From the NCBI RefSeq assembly GCF_001316265.1, contig NZ_BBDN01000001.1, forward strand, positions 62,001-126,000: 64,000 nt of DNA, read 5' to 3'. The position numbers and the translations under genes were made by a program. Numbering within the stretch: position 1 is the stretch's first letter; every line of letters starts with the position of its first letter. This DNA is from Vulcanisaeta sp. JCM 16159. GTDB taxonomy: Archaea; Thermoproteota; Thermoprotei; Thermoproteales; Thermocladiaceae. Below, piece by piece: positions 20,752-30,393 of this stretch. The notes under the pieces are model-generated. The model saw only the letters and a list, made by a program, of their open reading frames with translations, was not told the DNA's origin and searched no databases.

Positions 20752-22253
20752 TCACCCCATTGGCCCGAAGGCGTTTCCTCCGTAGTATAGGTATAGGGTT
20801 GCGTAGTAGCTGAGTCCCCAATGTATACTAGGGACGTTGCCGTGCCCACGGGGGCGTCCTTTATCGATTCACCGAATACTATGACCCTATTACTTAGGTA
20901 GAATTGTGGTGATATTCCGTAGGGTATTACGAGAATTTGTGACTTAGGTATAGTATTTGGCTGTCCCTGGGAGTTTCTGTAGACCGTGACTATGAGGAAC
21001 ATTGGTGAGCTTGGTACGTTCCAGTAACACACGGAACTCTTTTGACCGCTGTTGGGGTTGTTACTTGGGTAGGTGGTTGTGCAGGGTACTGGATATGACT
21101 GTTGGCTATTACCGTTAGCTGGACTCAGGGTAAAATTGGTTTCTTGAAATACGTAACCGTAGACTGATTTATATATCGCCATTACCCTAAGCCCGAGTGA
21201 ACGCTTTCCAGTAATATTGTAAATGATTTCTAGGCAGGTTGTGTTGAGGGCGCTTGGGTCTATGAAGAGTATGGAGTTCATGTTTGTGCTGTTGGGCAAT
21301 ATCATTACCATTAGTAGCGGTATTGTTATGTTGTTCGGCCACACTAGGTAGCCGTGGTCCCCAATCCCGCTTATGCTTGCGTATGCGTCTATGTATATGC
21401 TTGATGCGTTGCTTATGTATGGGTGGTTCACGGTTATGTTTCCTGCCGTATTTGTACAGTTTAGGGTTGCCATGTTGAAGACCGCTATCCCATTATTGTT
21501 AGTGGTCTCCGGCGGTGATGTTCCTGCACATATTGCAAAACTGAATTTATTACCACCTGAGCTGCTATAGTACATTATTGTGTATGTTATTTGTACGGTC
21601 GCGTTAGGTACTGGTTGTTGTGGGTTTGTGTTGAATCTCGTTACTTTTACCATTACTGTATTTGTTAATGTGTTATTGGTTACTGTAACGTTAAACACCG
21701 GGTATATTACCAGTTTGAAGTTGTAGTTCTTGCTAAGACCCAGCATTTCCTTTACACTTGCGTAGTTGAGGGATGCCTTTGCCAGGCTGGTGGGCATTAT
21801 TATGAAGTAGTTCGTTATGTATAGGCTCGTAATGTTGAGACTGTTTAGGTACCCGAAGAAGCCGGTGCTTGATTGTGGTACTTGACATATGGCTGATGTT
21901 CCCGAGGGTGGTGGTAATGGGTTTATCCCGTTTTGGTAGTCCCAGTAGGTTAGGGCTAGTACCTTGAATGGGTCTAGGCTGTATGGCTGGTTTGGTTCGG
22001 CTAGTCCGAAGGCGGCTAGTTGGCTTGCGTTTAGTCCCCAACTGGGTGGGTTTCCGGGGTTAGTGACTATGTATTGGAGTAATGATTGTGCCATGGCGTT
22101 TAGTTGGAATGTGTTTACTTCCGAGCCTGCGGAGTAGGAGTAATTGGGTATGAGGGCTATAAATACGATTATTGCGATTATTATTGCCGGTATTATTATT
22201 GCTATTTCAATCGCGCTTGTTTGGCCCTTGGTCGTTGTTTTAGAATTGATCAT
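20752..22253 (-). CDS. Large pilin-like surface protein A, first gene of the operon, one frameshift
   Basis: The N-terminus TTTKGQTSAIEIAIIIPAII is a class III-like signal: Lys-Gly, then Glu six residues later inside a hydrophobic helix. The ectodomain of about 460 residues has many Asn-x-Thr/Ser sites and at least eight Cys. The annotated frame runs past the next gene's start; a shift near 20825 gives WGLSYYATLYLYYGGNAFGPMG and TGA at 20752, which places the next ATG seven bases later, so I prefer that end. TTTAAAAAC about 31 bases upstream is the likely operon promoter, divergent from rpl6. Confidence 0.7.
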
Positions 22254-22371
22254 TATATTAATAAATTGAATGGTCGGTTTTTAAATCTAGCTGATCGTAA
22301 ACTCCCAAAGTGGTTATGGTCTTTGTAGGGCAAAAAACGCTTTAATAGGGGTTTGCGCCATGGTTTTCGTC

Positions 22372-22943
22372 ATGGTTAGGCAGCCGTACGTGTTTGAGGA
22401 AGTGGAGGTTCCGGAGGGTGTTAAGGTTGATGTTAGTGGCAGTAAGGTCGTTGTTAAGGGGCCATTGGGTACCTGGAGAGGGACTTCGGTAATATACCCG
22501 TCATTATAAGGTCTTCCAATGGTTCCATAATCGTTGAGTCCTACTTCGCGGGTAGGAGTGAGAAGGCTGTTGTTGGTACTGTGGCTGGTCACATTAGGAA
22601 TATGATTCTTGGCGTTACGAGGGGCTGGAGGTATAAGCTTAAGATCGTGTTTTCCCACTTCCCAATGAATGCCAAGGTTCAGGGTAATCAATTGGTCATT
22701 GAGAATTTCATGGGTAGGAGATCGAAGATAATCCTCAACATACCCAAGGGCATTAAGGTCTCAACGACTAAGGATGACATTGTCGTGGAGGGCATTGATA
22801 AGGAGGTCGTTAGCCAGTTTGCCGCTTCCGTTGAGTTGGCAACTACTTTGAGGGGTGAGGAAAGGATTAGCCCGCATGGTCGTGAGGGTGGTCCTGGCGT
22901 TCTCGACGGTATTTATGTTTATGCTGTTGAGCACATGAAGTAA
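22372..22943 (+). CDS. rpl6: Large ribosomal subunit protein uL6, one frameshift
   Basis: FEEVEVPEGVKVDVSGSKVVVKGPLG opens the first uL6 repeat. The frame shifts near 22472 to ERDFGNIPVIIRSSNGSIIVES and continues to 22943 with the archaeal signature TVAGHIRNMILGVTRGWRYKLKIV. About 190 residues, normal. Of two in-frame ATGs (22360, 22372) the second is 28 bases after TTTAATAG and gives the usual length. It is not in a ribosomal operon; the surface-protein operon diverges from it. Confidence 0.93.
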
Positions 22944-22944
22944 T

Positions 22945-23545
22945 TTATTCAAGGTATATGCCGGATTTCTCGAGTCTCCTCTCTATTGAGTCCTTATCAT
23001 CTGTGTAGTAATTAATGGCTCTTTTTAGGTATTCCTTGTCAATGCTTACTTTACTCTCTGGATCTGCGAGTATTTCGGCAATCCTCGATAGGAATTCATC
23101 ACCCTCCTCACTGGCCTCCCTGGCCTTTAGGACCAGTAGGTCCTCAAGCCTTATGCTCCTTATTTCGAGTCCGTTGACCTTAACCTTAACCGCATTTCTT
23201 ATCATTTCCTCAGGTATGTAGATATCGAGGATATTCTCCATGAGGTCAACCCTAATTATCTGGCATTAACGAGTATTTCGTAGTACATCATGCCGTTCAT
23301 GTCCATGCCCACGTCCCAATCATTTTCCCTGGCGATTTCCTCAAATATTTCGGCTCTGTTATTGTTGATTTGTTCGTGATGAATACGTCTATGTCGTGTA
23401 CGTTCCAATCAATTCCGTAAAGCAGGGGTAGCACTGCACTGCCAATTAGGACAAAGTCAACGCCCCTCTTGCTTAATTCGGAACCAACCTTTACCAATGC
23501 CTTTCTTATTAGATCCACTGTTTCCTTTGATTGATTACTACCCAT
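22945..23545 (-). CDS. Nucleotidyltransferase-fold protein (AbiEii/DUF6036-like), two frameshifts
   Basis: Begins GSNQSKETVDLIRKALVKVG, then VLIGSAVLPLLYGIDWNVHDIDVFI with the Gly-Ser and Asp-x-Asp pattern of the nucleotidyltransferase fold. The frame changes near 23390 (NRAEIFEEIARENDWDVGMDM) and near 23262 (IIRVDLMENILDIYIPEE). The C-terminal part IRLEDLLVLKAREASEEGDEF is typical of this group. About 200 residues. Relatives are antitoxin-like or tRNA/protein-modifying transferases; no partner toxin is visible here. Its stop is two bases beyond the end of rpl6. Confidence 0.65.
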
Positions 23546-23590
23546 GCGTAGGCTTTAAAATACCATTTGAATTTAAGTGTTTTGCCAAGT

Positions 23591-24016
23591 ATGTCTGGGA
23601 TATCGTTTAGGGCAGTGGGTATAAGGTTTGATTACCTACATGCGGAACGCCTACAATTAATACCACCGCAGACTCAGGTTGCGTTTAATGTGAACTTGGT
23701 CATTGGGCCGAACGCCGTGGTTAGGGGCGACCTTGTAGAGATACCCTTCTCGCTGGCGGCTAGTTCAAGCCCATCAATTGTTAGTATATCGATTAGAGGC
23801 GCGTTGATTCTTCAGGGCGACCCAAGGCAGCTCGAGGACATTGCAAAATCTGTGAATTCCGGCAAGTCACCGCAGATTATTCAGATGATGATTGGCCAGT
23901 ACGTATTCTTTGAAGTAAACCTACTACTTAAGGAGTTGGGTATCCCACCTGCAATGCCGATTGTGCCTCCGCCACAACAACAGAGGCAGGGTGAGGGGAC
24001 AACTATGTACGCCTAA
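23591..24016 (+). CDS. Conserved crenarchaeal protein of unknown function, beta-rich
   Basis: About 141 residues from ATG 23591 (MSGISFRAVGIRFDYL). Alternating hydrophobic strands are followed by two helices and a Pro/Gln-rich tail. The layout recalls crenarchaeal DUF2258-like proteins, but I am not certain of the family. Another in-frame ATG at 23567 is possible. The stop overlaps the convergent priL stop. Confidence 0.6.
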   Translation: MSGISFRAVGIRFDYLHAERLQLIPPQTQVAFNVNLVIGPNAVVRGDLVEIPFSLAASSSPSIVSISIRGALILQGDPRQLEDIAKSVNSGKSPQIIQMMIGQYVFFEVNLLLKELGIPPAMPIVPPPQQQRQGEGTTMYA

Positions 24017-25136
24017 CCCTGTGCTTGTTTCATTGATTGAAATTTCTTAATTGCCTTAACTGTGTACTGAAGTGGATTCTTAACGCCGCAGCCCAGGTTT
24101 GTTGGGCATAGGCCAAGGCTATTCATTTCCTGACAGGACGGTGGCATGTAGAACTTATGCCCACCCCTAAGGCCGGCTATGTGCTCCACCTGTACCTAGT
24201 CTTCTTCTCGTCAAAGTCGGCCACCGTCTTAAATAAATTAATAATCTCTTCGACGCAGTCCTCCATGGGCTTCCCCTCAAGGTCGTGGCACCTCCTGAGC
24301 ATGTAGGCGGCCACGGCAAACCTTGCCTGGTGACTTGGGTTGCCTCCGGACTTAATCTCATTAATTATTGTCTCCATGCATGGTGGTGTTAACCCGGTTA
24401 TTTGAACCCTGACCCTGTTCGTAAACCCTGACCTATATTCCATGAGTTCCTTCATACCACCGAGCGCATCGATTAATGGCCTCGTCTCATCTAAATTCTC
24501 GTGCGCCTTACTTATTAGTTCAAGGACTCTTTTCTCAACAGCCTCCTCCACCAGCCTAACAAGGTCCTTATACGTCATTAACACCCAACCCTTAAGCAGG
24601 TACCTATTGACTAGCTTCCAGTAAGGGTCATTCCTAGGCATGAACCTCAGGTAATCCCAAACCCTAACACCAACATCAAACGCCAGCGCCAGGACTTCAT
24701 CATAAATATCGAGGTCTCTAAGTCTCACGACATTAATACCGAATTCCCTAGCAATGTATATCACGCAGTCGGGATCCTCAAGCGCCAACTTACCCGAGAA
24801 CCTCTTACTCTCAACATCCGCAAACCTCCTCCAGAGTGACTTATCGAGGTGCGCCGCAAGCACTATGGCTATGTAGTGAGCCAGCAGCTCATCCTCACCT
24901 AGGTCTACGTCATCAGTTATTGAGTTTTTCAGTACAGCCTCACTAAGTATTTCGTAGGCCCGCTGAAGCAATTGCCTACCTACTACCGAATTCGCAAGGT
25001 CGTTAATGTATATCCCCCTCTCACTCGTTATTTCCCTGAACCTTGTGAGCCCCTCCTTACTGAATGGGTACTTCACTATGAAGCTCACGAAATCGCTGAA
25101 GCACCTAAGCACTGAAGTCACCGAGTTAATAATCAC
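24013..25136 (-). CDS. priL: DNA primase large subunit PriL, one frameshift
   Basis: The helical N-terminal domain is followed by the Fe-S domain: LTPPCMETIINEIKSGGNPSHQARF, then DFDEKKTRY, a frame change near 24195, and QVEHIAGLRGG, MPPSCQEMNSLGLCPTNLGCG. The four Cys that bind the [4Fe-4S] cluster are thus present across the break. About 370 residues, normal. It starts and extends primers with PriS, which is not in this window. GTG 25136 is the longest start; the TATA box suggests GTG at 25121. Confidence 0.9.
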
Positions 25137-25143
25137 ATGTAGG

Positions 25144-25152
25144 TATATAAAG
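25144..25152 (-). promoter_or_regulatory. TATA box of priL
   Basis: On the minus strand this reads CTTTATATA. Its centre is about 27 bases from GTG 25121 and only about 12 from GTG 25136, so a leaderless transcript would favour the shorter PriL start. Confidence 0.5.
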
Positions 25153-25190
25153 AAAACAAGTTTATACCCAATGTATTATGAGAGGCTAAA

Positions 25191-26711
25191 TCACATGCTA
25201 TGCAGCTTATCCATTATCAATGCCTTACCCAGATCATGAATGCTGCTGATCTTTATGAATAGGCCACCGCCAATCTTCGAAAGCCTCATTAACAATTCAT
25301 CATCACTATTCTCGCCAATGGCTATTGTAGATATTGTAGCGCCGCCCCTCCTAAGCCTAACAGCCTCCTTAATACACATGCTTGAGTTCACAGTCCTGCC
25401 ATCAGTCACGCAGATTACATGCTTAGAATTGCTCCTCGACCTGGTAAGCACCTCCCTGGATCTCTCGAGGGCGTTTGCCAGGTTTGTGCCGCCGCCGGCG
25501 TACACGTACTTAAGCATGTAATTCATTTGCTGCCAATACCTCCTAACCTGGTGCAATCCCCAAAGTACGTCAGCCCTGAAGTTGAATAGTACCATGGCAA
25601 GCCTATCATTGGTTTTTGATAGGAATTGTATGTACTGGCCCACTGCATCCTTGGCGATCTCTATCTTGGGCATCCCATTACTGAGCTCCCTCATGCTTCC
25701 CGATACGTCTAAACAAAGCACGATGTCTATGGTCTTAACATTCGCGTACTCCTTAACCACGATGTCCTTGTTAGTGAATAGTTTATGCATTATGGACTTC
25801 CTGCTCAGGTTCATAGCCGTCTTCTGCAGGTCAACGTCGAAGTAATTATCGCCAATTTTGTACTCCCTAACGCTGACTACGTACGTTGGGTACTTATCAA
25901 TGTCCGTAAACCTAACAACCTTAACCTGCCCCATACCACTCATTGCATTCTTAACCACATTCCTCAAAGCCTCAAACACCCTCTCCCCATCCCTATTCCT
26001 CCTGAAGTCGGTAGGCAATAGGCCGTAGTTCCTGAGGTACGGCTCCATCTTCCTGAGGACCTTGGTTTTCTCCACAATATTTGCGTATGGATCAATGAAC
26101 ATATTTATTAATTGGGCAAGGTTTAGGAAATTGACTGTGCCGACACCGCCATATAGAATTTCATATATTGTTGATATTATTGAGTCAAGCTTTGCGTCCT
26201 TACCATGATCATCAACATTGGCAACCAATGACCTACCCATCTGTAACTCCTGGCCCTCCTCAGCACTATACTCAGCGCCAAACCCACCGCTAATACTGCC
26301 CGTACCACTCTCATAATCGCTTCTCTCCACATTCTCATTAATTTCACCACCATTGCTAACATTAAATCCAGCAACCTGCTGTGTTGAAGCCTCCTCGGTC
26401 TTCTCCTGCCTTTTCTCGGCATCCTCAAATGCCCTTTCAAAGGCCTCCTCAAGGACCTTCCTTTTATCATCTGGATTTGACGTCTCTACAGATAGGTACA
26501 GGTTCTCAATGCCCACTCGGATCACCGTCTCCTTAAACTTATCATAATCAAAGCCACCCTCAATCAATATTCTCATCATTATGTCGCTAGCCGCAGCCTC
26601 AAAGCTCCTCACCGAGCCAGGCCGAATAACTCTAAAATCTTCCCGTAAATACTCATAAACCTTGCTAAGTACCTTCGTGATTATTTGTACTGGGTCAATA
26701 TTCATGCTCAA
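25191..26711 (-). CDS. VWA-domain (MIDAS) protein, partner of MoxR ATPase
   Basis: 506 residues. The N-terminal third is helical; residues about 115-165 form an acidic, Ser/Gly-rich linker. The VWA domain follows from about residue 325: VLCLDVSGSM (DxSxS MIDAS), then GGGTNLANALE (Thr) and VTDGRT (Asp), a complete metal site. VWA proteins of this type work with MoxR AAA+ ATPases as chaperones for metal or cofactor insertion or complex assembly. The moxR gene lies directly upstream on the same strand. Cytosolic, since no signal or TM is seen. Confidence 0.82.
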   Translation of the reverse strand: MSMNIDPVQIITKVLSKVYEYLREDFRVIRPGSVRSFEAAASDIMMRILIEGGFDYDKFKETVIRVGIENLYLSVETSNPDDKRKVLEEAFERAFEDAEKRQEKTEEASTQQVAGFNVSNGGEINENVERSDYESGTGSISGGFGAEYSAEEGQELQMGRSLVANVDDHGKDAKLDSIISTIYEILYGGVGTVNFLNLAQLINMFIDPYANIVEKTKVLRKMEPYLRNYGLLPTDFRRNRDGERVFEALRNVVKNAMSGMGQVKVVRFTDIDKYPTYVVSVREYKIGDNYFDVDLQKTAMNLSRKSIMHKLFTNKDIVVKEYANVKTIDIVLCLDVSGSMRELSNGMPKIEIAKDAVGQYIQFLSKTNDRLAMVLFNFRADVLWGLHQVRRYWQQMNYMLKYVYAGGGTNLANALERSREVLTRSRSNSKHVICVTDGRTVNSSMCIKEAVRLRRGGATISTIAIGENSDDELLMRLSKIGGGLFIKISSIHDLGKALIMDKLHSM

Positions 26712-26791
26712 GACTTAACCCCACTATAGATGGTGTGCGCCGTATTAAATAACTTACCCATTTAATTACTTATGCCTGTTCATATTAATGG

Positions 26792-27792
26792 CTATCTCCT
26801 TGAATATCTCCTATACATCATCACAGCCTCATCAAACTTACGGGAAAGATAATCCCTCTTCTCGGTTTCATTGGCGAAGTTTCCGCGAACGACATTAACC
26901 ATATTACTAATGATTTCCCTCTTCAGGTCATTTAACGAAACTTCCCTACCCTCAAGCCATGCCTTCGACATTGCCGTGGTTATTGCGTAGATCGCCGACC
27001 TAATGCTCGGGCCAACCTCAATATTGCTGTCCTGGGAGACTAAGGTCATGAATGTTGCAGTGACCTCCGTTAATGCATCGGGGGCCTTAAGGCCTAGGTG
27101 TTCCATGTACAGGCCGCTCTTCCAGGATAGTATTGACTTGAGGAGATCCTTGTCTGGGTATGGTATTTCCACGACCTTCATCCTATCCGCCAAAGCCTCA
27201 CTGAGTTCATAAACGCCTGAGTACTCGGATGGGTTTGATGTGGCAATTACTAGGAAGTCACTCCTTATCTTAAAGCCCCTAATGAACACGTAGTGCTCCT
27301 GTAATACCTGAAGCAGCGCTGCTTGGCTGTAGGGGTTTAACCTATTTATCTCATCAAGTATTAGTATGCCGCCATGAGCCATCACAAGAGGACCGGGTAT
27401 GTAGCCAGTGGGTGATCAAGCCCTGCCTGTAGGGCTACGGCAATATCAATATCGCCGGTCAATTCCGTGGCTGTCATGTGGCTGTGGCATGCGACCTCGA
27501 TATATGGGGGTTCTGATACGTGTATTATTTCTGCCAAACTCTCAGCCAATGTGGTTTTTCCTACGCCCACAGGCCCCATTATCAGCACGTGCCTACCAAC
27601 GGCAAGGCTACTTAATACGTCCATCGCTATGTCATCCAAGCCCTTAAGCTCCCTCTCCAACTCCGTAAGTATCTTCTTAACGCCCTTGGTCCTTATCGCA
27701 TCTGTGACTAATTTATTAACCTGTATCTCCTCCCTCTTAACCAGGTCTGATAGCCTTGGTAGTAATGCCATCAATTCCTTGCCTGTTGCCAT
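26792..27792 (-). CDS. MoxR-family AAA+ ATPase, one frameshift
   Basis: Walker A is LIMGPVGVGKTTLAESLAE. The frame moves near 27400 (YIPGPLVMAHGG) into Walker B GILILDEINRLNPYSQAALLQVLQEH, then sensor 1 VIATSNPSEYSG, sensor 2 region and helical lid. About 330 residues, normal for MoxR. It sits 80 bases upstream of the VWA gene, a conserved pairing. The client is unknown; no oxidoreductase target is adjacent. Confidence 0.87.
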
Positions 27793-27916
27793 TCAGTACA
27801 AACGCAGTTCTTGAGCTTTAAATTTTTAGTGCTACATCGTTTTAACTAATTTGCCTTTGCATGAGGAGAAAGGTATTAATATCCTTATTCAATAACGCCT
27901 TAGTCGTTTCGAAAAG

Positions 27917-28237
27917 GTGGTTTTAGTGAGGTATGGTTACTCGGATGAAGAGGATTTAAATGAATATGAACTAAAGCGAGAGATAAGGGATCCAAAGCAG
28001 AGGTGGATCGTTAGGATAGTTAGGTCAATGAAGGACTACTACAAGAAGTGCCCATACTACGACACAAGGTCCGGCGACTGCTTCATACTATTTAATACCG
28101 AGGACCATAAATGCCCTAGAGACGGCAAGTACGAGGGATGCCCAATACTTGAGGCCTTCCTGGCCAGTAGGTATGACGAGCTTAAGAAAAAGGGCAAGCC
28201 AATACCATACGACTTCAGGGACTTGGCATTATACTGA
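27917..28237 (+). CDS. Conserved-looking hypothetical protein with four cysteines
   Basis: 106 residues, strongly charged. Cysteines occur in KKCPYYD, SGDCFIL, DHKCPRD and YEGCPIL, a spacing that could bind zinc or an Fe-S cluster. GTG 27917 is the longest start, with another GTG at 27926. I recognise no family. Codon use matches its neighbours. Confidence 0.6.
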   Translation: MVLVRYGYSDEEDLNEYELKREIRDPKQRWIVRIVRSMKDYYKKCPYYDTRSGDCFILFNTEDHKCPRDGKYEGCPILEAFLASRYDELKKKGKPIPYDFRDLALY

Positions 28238-28301
28238 GCTGATTTACCCATCATCCCTATTGAGTAATCAAGCTTAAATAATTACGTTTAGTAATTCCAT
28301 C

Positions 28302-29624
28302 GTGGAAATCCAATCCATAGGCCCCAATGAATTCCTAAGCATTGATGGCCCAGCCAGTGTTAGGGTAATTGATGGCAGGCTCTATGTATTGGGTGTTGAG
28401 TATGGGCCAGGGAGTTCCTTTACTGTTATGAGAGGTAGAAGAATAATAGCGAAGTCACTCAGCGAATGTAAGATAGAGACTGTACTTGGTCCTGATGGAA
28501 AGATCGAAACAATAAATGGAGCCAACGAGGTAATTGACATTTGGGATAAGGCATTATCTACAATAAGGCTGAGAAACTCCACAGTCGTGGTAATGGGCGC
28601 CATGGATGTTGGTAAGACCACGGTAACCACAATACTCGTTAATAAGGGCGTGAAGGAAGGACTTAAGGTTGGGGTCATTGATGGTGATCCGGGGCAAAAC
28701 GATATTGGCCCGCCAACGACTATATCAGCCTCGATAGCCACCAGCTTCATAACACACCTAACTCAACTAAGGAATTTGAGGTCAATATTCGTGAAAACAA
28801 CGAGCATAGAGCACGTTTGGGATTACGTATTAAACTCCATGACAAAGATAGTTAATGAGCTTTGGCATAATTACAATGTTGATGCCGTAGTAATTAATAC
28901 CGATGGATGGATCTCGGAGGAAAATGCCATAAAGTTTAAACTCGAACTAACAAGGCGCACCGGCGCTAATCATGTAGTGGTGATTAAACGTGGCGATGAA
29001 TCAACCGATTTACTCAAAGAGTTAATGAAGATTGCAGTTAATGTCATCACAATACCATCCCCACCCAACGCCAGGGTTAGGGATAGGGATGATAGGAAGA
29101 TACGTAGGGAAATGGGTTATAGCAAGTACCTTATGCCATCTAGGGAATTGAACGTTAACCTCAGGGAGAAGCCCATCGTGAACCTACCACTATTTAATGG
29201 ACTAAGGTATGACAACTACATTACGAGACTAATACGGAGGAGTCTCAACATGGCAATACATTATATTGAGCAATGGAGGGGCGCGGCTGTGGCTATAGGC
29301 AATGTTAAGGACTTTCAGATTAGGAACATCGGCGGTGTGAACATAGCCATATTACCCATGAATTGGGAGAGGGGGCTACTTGTGGCACTTGAGGATAGGG
29401 ATAATTATCTACTATCGCTTGGTGTACTACGAAAGATATACTATAATACAGGTAAGGCCGTGATATCCGTGCCCAAGACCTTCATTAATGAGGGCTTGGT
29501 CGACCACATAAGGCTTGGCATGATCAGGGTCAATGATAATTATGAGGAGGTTGAGAAGGTACTCTATATTAACAGAATTGAATCATTACTATCTTCACAA
29601 AACATACTTGAAAATAGCAATTAA
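28302..29624 (+). CDS. Clp1/Grc3-type polyribonucleotide 5'-hydroxyl kinase
   Basis: 440 residues. An N-terminal beta domain is followed by the P-loop kinase: Walker A VVMGAMDVGKTTVTT, the family motif GVIDGDPGQNDIGPPTT, and VVINTDGWI (Walker B-like). A C-terminal beta domain follows. Archaeal Clp1 phosphorylates RNA 5'-OH ends, probably in RNA repair or processing. The start is GTG 28302. Transcribed alone. Confidence 0.85.
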   Translation: MEIQSIGPNEFLSIDGPASVRVIDGRLYVLGVEYGPGSSFTVMRGRRIIAKSLSECKIETVLGPDGKIETINGANEVIDIWDKALSTIRLRNSTVVVMGAMDVGKTTVTTILVNKGVKEGLKVGVIDGDPGQNDIGPPTTISASIATSFITHLTQLRNLRSIFVKTTSIEHVWDYVLNSMTKIVNELWHNYNVDAVVINTDGWISEENAIKFKLELTRRTGANHVVVIKRGDESTDLLKELMKIAVNVITIPSPPNARVRDRDDRKIRREMGYSKYLMPSRELNVNLREKPIVNLPLFNGLRYDNYITRLIRRSLNMAIHYIEQWRGAAVAIGNVKDFQIRNIGGVNIAILPMNWERGLLVALEDRDNYLLSLGVLRKIYYNTGKAVISVPKTFINEGLVDHIRLGMIRVNDNYEEVEKVLYINRIESLLSSQNILENSN

Positions 29625-29698
29625 GTCAAATACGGATTAATTAATTAGAGAAAGATATTTAAAGATATTTTAGGTAGCGACTTATTTAGTAATTACTT

Positions 29699-29977
29699 AT
29701 GGTAAATAAGGTAATTAAGAGGGATGGCTCTGAGGAGGACTTCGTGATCGAGAAGATTGTGGTCAGCATACTCAAGACTGGCGCGCCAATTGACGTAGCG
29801 AGGAGGATTGCCAGGAAGATTGAGTGCCAGTTCATGGATGTTGATAAGGTAACCGCCAAGGACCTAACCAAGGCAATACTCACAGAGCTTAAGAAGACCA
29901 ATGAGGAGTGGTATAGGAATTGGGTGGTTTTTGACAGGGCTGTAAAACGTAGATTAACTGAGAAGGAGCTAGAGTAA
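29699..29977 (+). CDS. Stand-alone ATP-cone domain protein
   Basis: 92 residues, almost entirely one ATP-cone: VIKRDGSEEDFVIEKIVVSIL, then the central helices and EWYRNWVVFDRAVKRRLTEKE. ATP-cones bind ATP/dATP and regulate ribonucleotide reductase or, with a zinc ribbon, form NrdR repressors. Here there is no zinc ribbon and no catalytic domain. The TATTTAAAG box 30-40 bases upstream supports its own promoter. Partner unknown. Confidence 0.8.
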   Translation: MVNKVIKRDGSEEDFVIEKIVVSILKTGAPIDVARRIARKIECQFMDVDKVTAKDLTKAILTELKKTNEEWYRNWVVFDRAVKRRLTEKELE

Positions 29978-29999
29978 ATGTTGTCATGTTGAATTTAAA

Positions 30000-30341
30000 T
30001 TACTTCCTGCCCCTCTCTTTCTTCTTTCTCTCCTCTTCCCTTCTTTTCATAATCCTCTTCTCCTTACTCACAGGCTTTAGGCTATTTTCATAAACCATGT
30101 TAACTAAAACAATGAACAATGTTGAAATGATCATAACCATAATGATCCACGGAACGACACCAAGCAATAATGGTCCTCCCAACGCCCCCGACTCAAATAT
30201 CTGGTAAATACTTATTGAGCCTGATGGTACGAACGTGTAGCCATGCTTAATTAATATTACGAAGTAGGCGGCTAGTCCTATCATTAAGCCGGCATAGGCC
30301 GCGTTTGCGTACTTAACAATACTCCCAAGGTTCATACGCAT
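30000..30341 (-). CDS. Small membrane protein with basic C-terminal tail
   Basis: 113 residues with two or three hydrophobic segments (ANAAYAGLMIGLAAYFVILI; LLLGVVPWIIMVMIISTLFIV) and a Lys/Arg/Glu-rich tail (KEKRIMKRREEERKKKERG). The basic tail would lie in the cytoplasm. No known family. It diverges from the ASCH gene and shares an AT box with it. Confidence 0.6.
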   Translation of the reverse strand: MRMNLGSIVKYANAAYAGLMIGLAAYFVILIKHGYTFVPSGSISIYQIFESGALGGPLLLGVVPWIIMVMIISTLFIVLVNMVYENSLKPVSKEKRIMKRREEERKKKERGRK

Positions 30342-30357
30342 ATACCGCGAATAAACG

Positions 30358-30367
30358 CTTTTAAAAG
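30358..30367. promoter_or_regulatory. Palindromic TATA-like box between divergent genes
   Basis: CTTTTAAAAG is self-complementary. It lies about 22-28 bases from the two possible ATGs of the minus-strand membrane protein (30341, 30335) and about 32 bases from ATG 30394 of the ASCH gene. One TATA-binding site could serve both directions. Confidence 0.45.
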
Positions 30368-30393
30368 TGCTCTCTCCCTCATTAACCGTAAGG

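Noticed and set aside
14626-22253. Archaellum or classic type IV pilus operon
   Set aside because: No FlaI/PilB ATPase, FlaJ/TadC platform or peptidase gene is present, and the proteins are much larger than pilins.
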